A stretch of 64,000 bases of DNA from Closterium sp. NIES-65 (lineage: Eukaryota > Streptophyta > Zygnematophyceae > Desmidiales > Closteriaceae): assembly GCA_948144175.1 (NCBI GenBank), contig CANXME010000032.1, positions 1,699,501 through 1,763,500 on the forward strand, read 5' to 3'. Shown here one piece after another: positions 62,988 through 64,000 of the stretch. Under the pieces are notes generated by a model, which saw nothing but the letters and a program-made list of their open reading frames with translations, ran no database searches and was not told where the DNA came from. Every line of letters starts with the position of its first letter. Positions within the stretch are counted from its first letter, which is position 1. The translations under genes and the position numbers were made by a program.

Positions 62988-64000
62988 TGTCAGAACATAT
63001 AGCTTGTGCTTATTGTGTAGGCTATAGTGGGGTATCCCATAGGGGTTACAACCCAATTAGGGTTAGTACTTGTACCCACTTCATTCATATTTCATTCATT
63101 CGCGTTCACTTTTTCACATGGAATCAGAGCAGGTCCCCTCCTAGGGACTGTTCCCAGGGCCCACCGAAGCGCGCCCCGAGGCGCGCGTTCCTTTTTTTTT
63201 AGCGACCCTCCGTGTCGCCCCTAGCGGCCCGGTACGCCGCCCTTACCTACGCGGCCCCGCCGCCCTTACCTGCGCGGCCCCGCCGCCCTTACCTACGCGG
63301 CCCCGCCGCCCTTACGTCGCAGCCCCGCCGCCCTCACGTCGCGGCCCCGCCGCCCTCACGTCGCGGCCCCGCCGCCCTCACGTCGCGGCCCAGCCGCCCT
63401 CACGTCGCAGCCCCGCCGCCCTCACGTCGCGGACTCGCCGCCCTCACCTTTGCGGCCCCGCCGCCCTCATCTTCGCGGCCCCGCCGCCCTTACCTACGCG
63501 GCCCCGCCGCCCTTACCTACGCGGCCCCGCCACCCTTACCTACGCGGCCCCGCCGCCCTTACATCGCGGCCCCGCCGCCCTCACGTAGCGGCCCCGCCGC
63601 CTCACCTTCCCGGCCCCGCCGCCCTCACGTAGCGGCCCCGCCGCCTCACCTCCGCGGCCCCGCCGCCCTCACCTACACGGCCCCGCCGCCCTCACCTTCG
63701 CGGCCTCGCCGCCCGTGCCTACGCGGCCCCGCCGCCTTCTCCTACGCGGCCCCGCCGCCCTCACATCACGGCCCCGCCGCCCACACCTTCGCGGCCTCGC
63801 CGGTCTCCCCTCCTGCCGAGCCGCCCGAGCAGCCGCCCGCCACGCCGCCCGGTACCGGAGCAGCCGAGCCGCCGAGCCATAGTTCAGCCGAGCCGCCCAG
63901 CAGCAGCCGCCGAGCCGCCGGGCCGCCGAGCCGCAGTACAGCCGAGGCGCCCAGCAGCCGCCGCCGAGCCGCCGGACCGCCGAGCCGCAGTACCGCCGAG
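62988..64000 (+). mobile_element. copia element I, 5' end (LTR and leader), runs off the window
   Basis: LTR 62988-63118 (131 bp, TGTCAGAACATAT...TTCACA), primer site TGGAATCAGAGC (63119-63130), hairpin GTCCC/GGGAC (63133-63137, 63144-63148), GGGCCCACC (63157-63165), hairpin GCGCGCC-CCGA-GGCGCGC (63169-63186), T10 run, then GCGGCCCCGCCGCCCTCACGT repeats of about 22 bp to 63790 and CCGAGCCGCC repeats to the end. Gag is expected beyond the window. Confidence 0.88.
63190..64000 (+). repeat. element I leader G+C minisatellite
   Basis: About 27 units of 21-23 bp (GCCCCGCCGCCCT(C/T)AC(C/G)T...), then a shorter CCGAGCCGC repeat. No gene seen. Confidence 0.88.

Noticed and set aside
63190..63790. 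CRISPR array (regular 22-bp units)
   Set aside because: Units are contiguous with no unique spacers, and the setting is a eukaryotic retrotransposon leader.
1..64000. Host protein-coding gene, rRNA locus or telomere
   Set aside because: Every long frame with recognisable motifs is gag, protease, integrase, RT or RNase H; no exon-like unrelated domain, rRNA stretch or telomere-type repeat was seen.

Overview
This is repeat-derived nuclear DNA from a green-plant-lineage (streptophyte) genome. Every supportable coding block belongs to an LTR retrotransposon, and no host gene, rRNA, genuine tRNA, CRISPR array or bacterial-type operon is visible. The Ty1/copia proteins, the plant initiator-tRNA(Met)-type primer sites and the very high G+C suggest a streptophyte alga. 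Similarity to Closterium retroelements is an impression from memory only.

Layout from left to right. (1) 1-2866 is the gag to integrase part of a minus-strand copia ('A'), cut by a 347-bp TRIM at 1131-1477 whose internal sequence joins to tRNA-Glu-like segments. (2) 2867-5564 is the 5' LTR and gag of a plus-strand copia ('X'). (3) 5576-6335 is a minus-strand gag fragment. (4) An array of 81-bp repeats (6336-6475, 13374-14197, 21359-21405) is split by two complete minus-strand copia elements, C1 (6476-13373) and C2 (14198-21358). (5) 21406-22357 is the 5' end of another minus copia ('D'). (6) 22358-30716 is a decayed plus-strand copia ('K'), invaded by a minus fragment of X (24953-26678) and a non-autonomous element, H2 (28460-29874). 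(7) 30988-43818 is minus copia C3, which holds a solo X LTR (31542-32651) and an internally deleted copia ('E', 35053-39854). (8) From 43819 to 62987 a Ty3/gypsy chromovirus ('G') can be followed through four later events: truncated copia F (44777-50162), non-autonomous H (51771-53340), nearly complete minus copia C4 (55355-62667), and copia I (62988 to the window end).

Boundaries are firm where flanking 5-bp duplications match: TRIM TTCCC, C2 CCGAC, H2 CACCG, solo X TGAAC, H GAGCA, C4 ATTAC. C1 (CTTAG/CTTCG) and C3 (CTTTT/CTTTC) match at 4 of 5 bases. At H2, H, TRIM and solo X the interrupted reading frame resumes correctly across the insertion.

The copia family C1-C4/D/F/I with its non-autonomous relatives H/H2 shares a design: LTRs of only 109-139 bp, a primer site related to the 3' end of initiator tRNA-Met, a short hairpin after it, then (in most) GGGCCCACC, which is complementary to the anticodon arm of plant initiator tRNA-Met as I remember it. 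A long G+C-rich minisatellite leader, gag-pol and the polypurine tract TATGGGGGTG follow. The two-part tRNA complementarity, the conserved hairpin, the tRNA-like TRIM and the pair of non-autonomous elements are the most novel-looking signals.

All gag-pol frames are broken. Many breaks are TAG where a glutamine CAG is expected, which suggests decay of methylated CHG sites.
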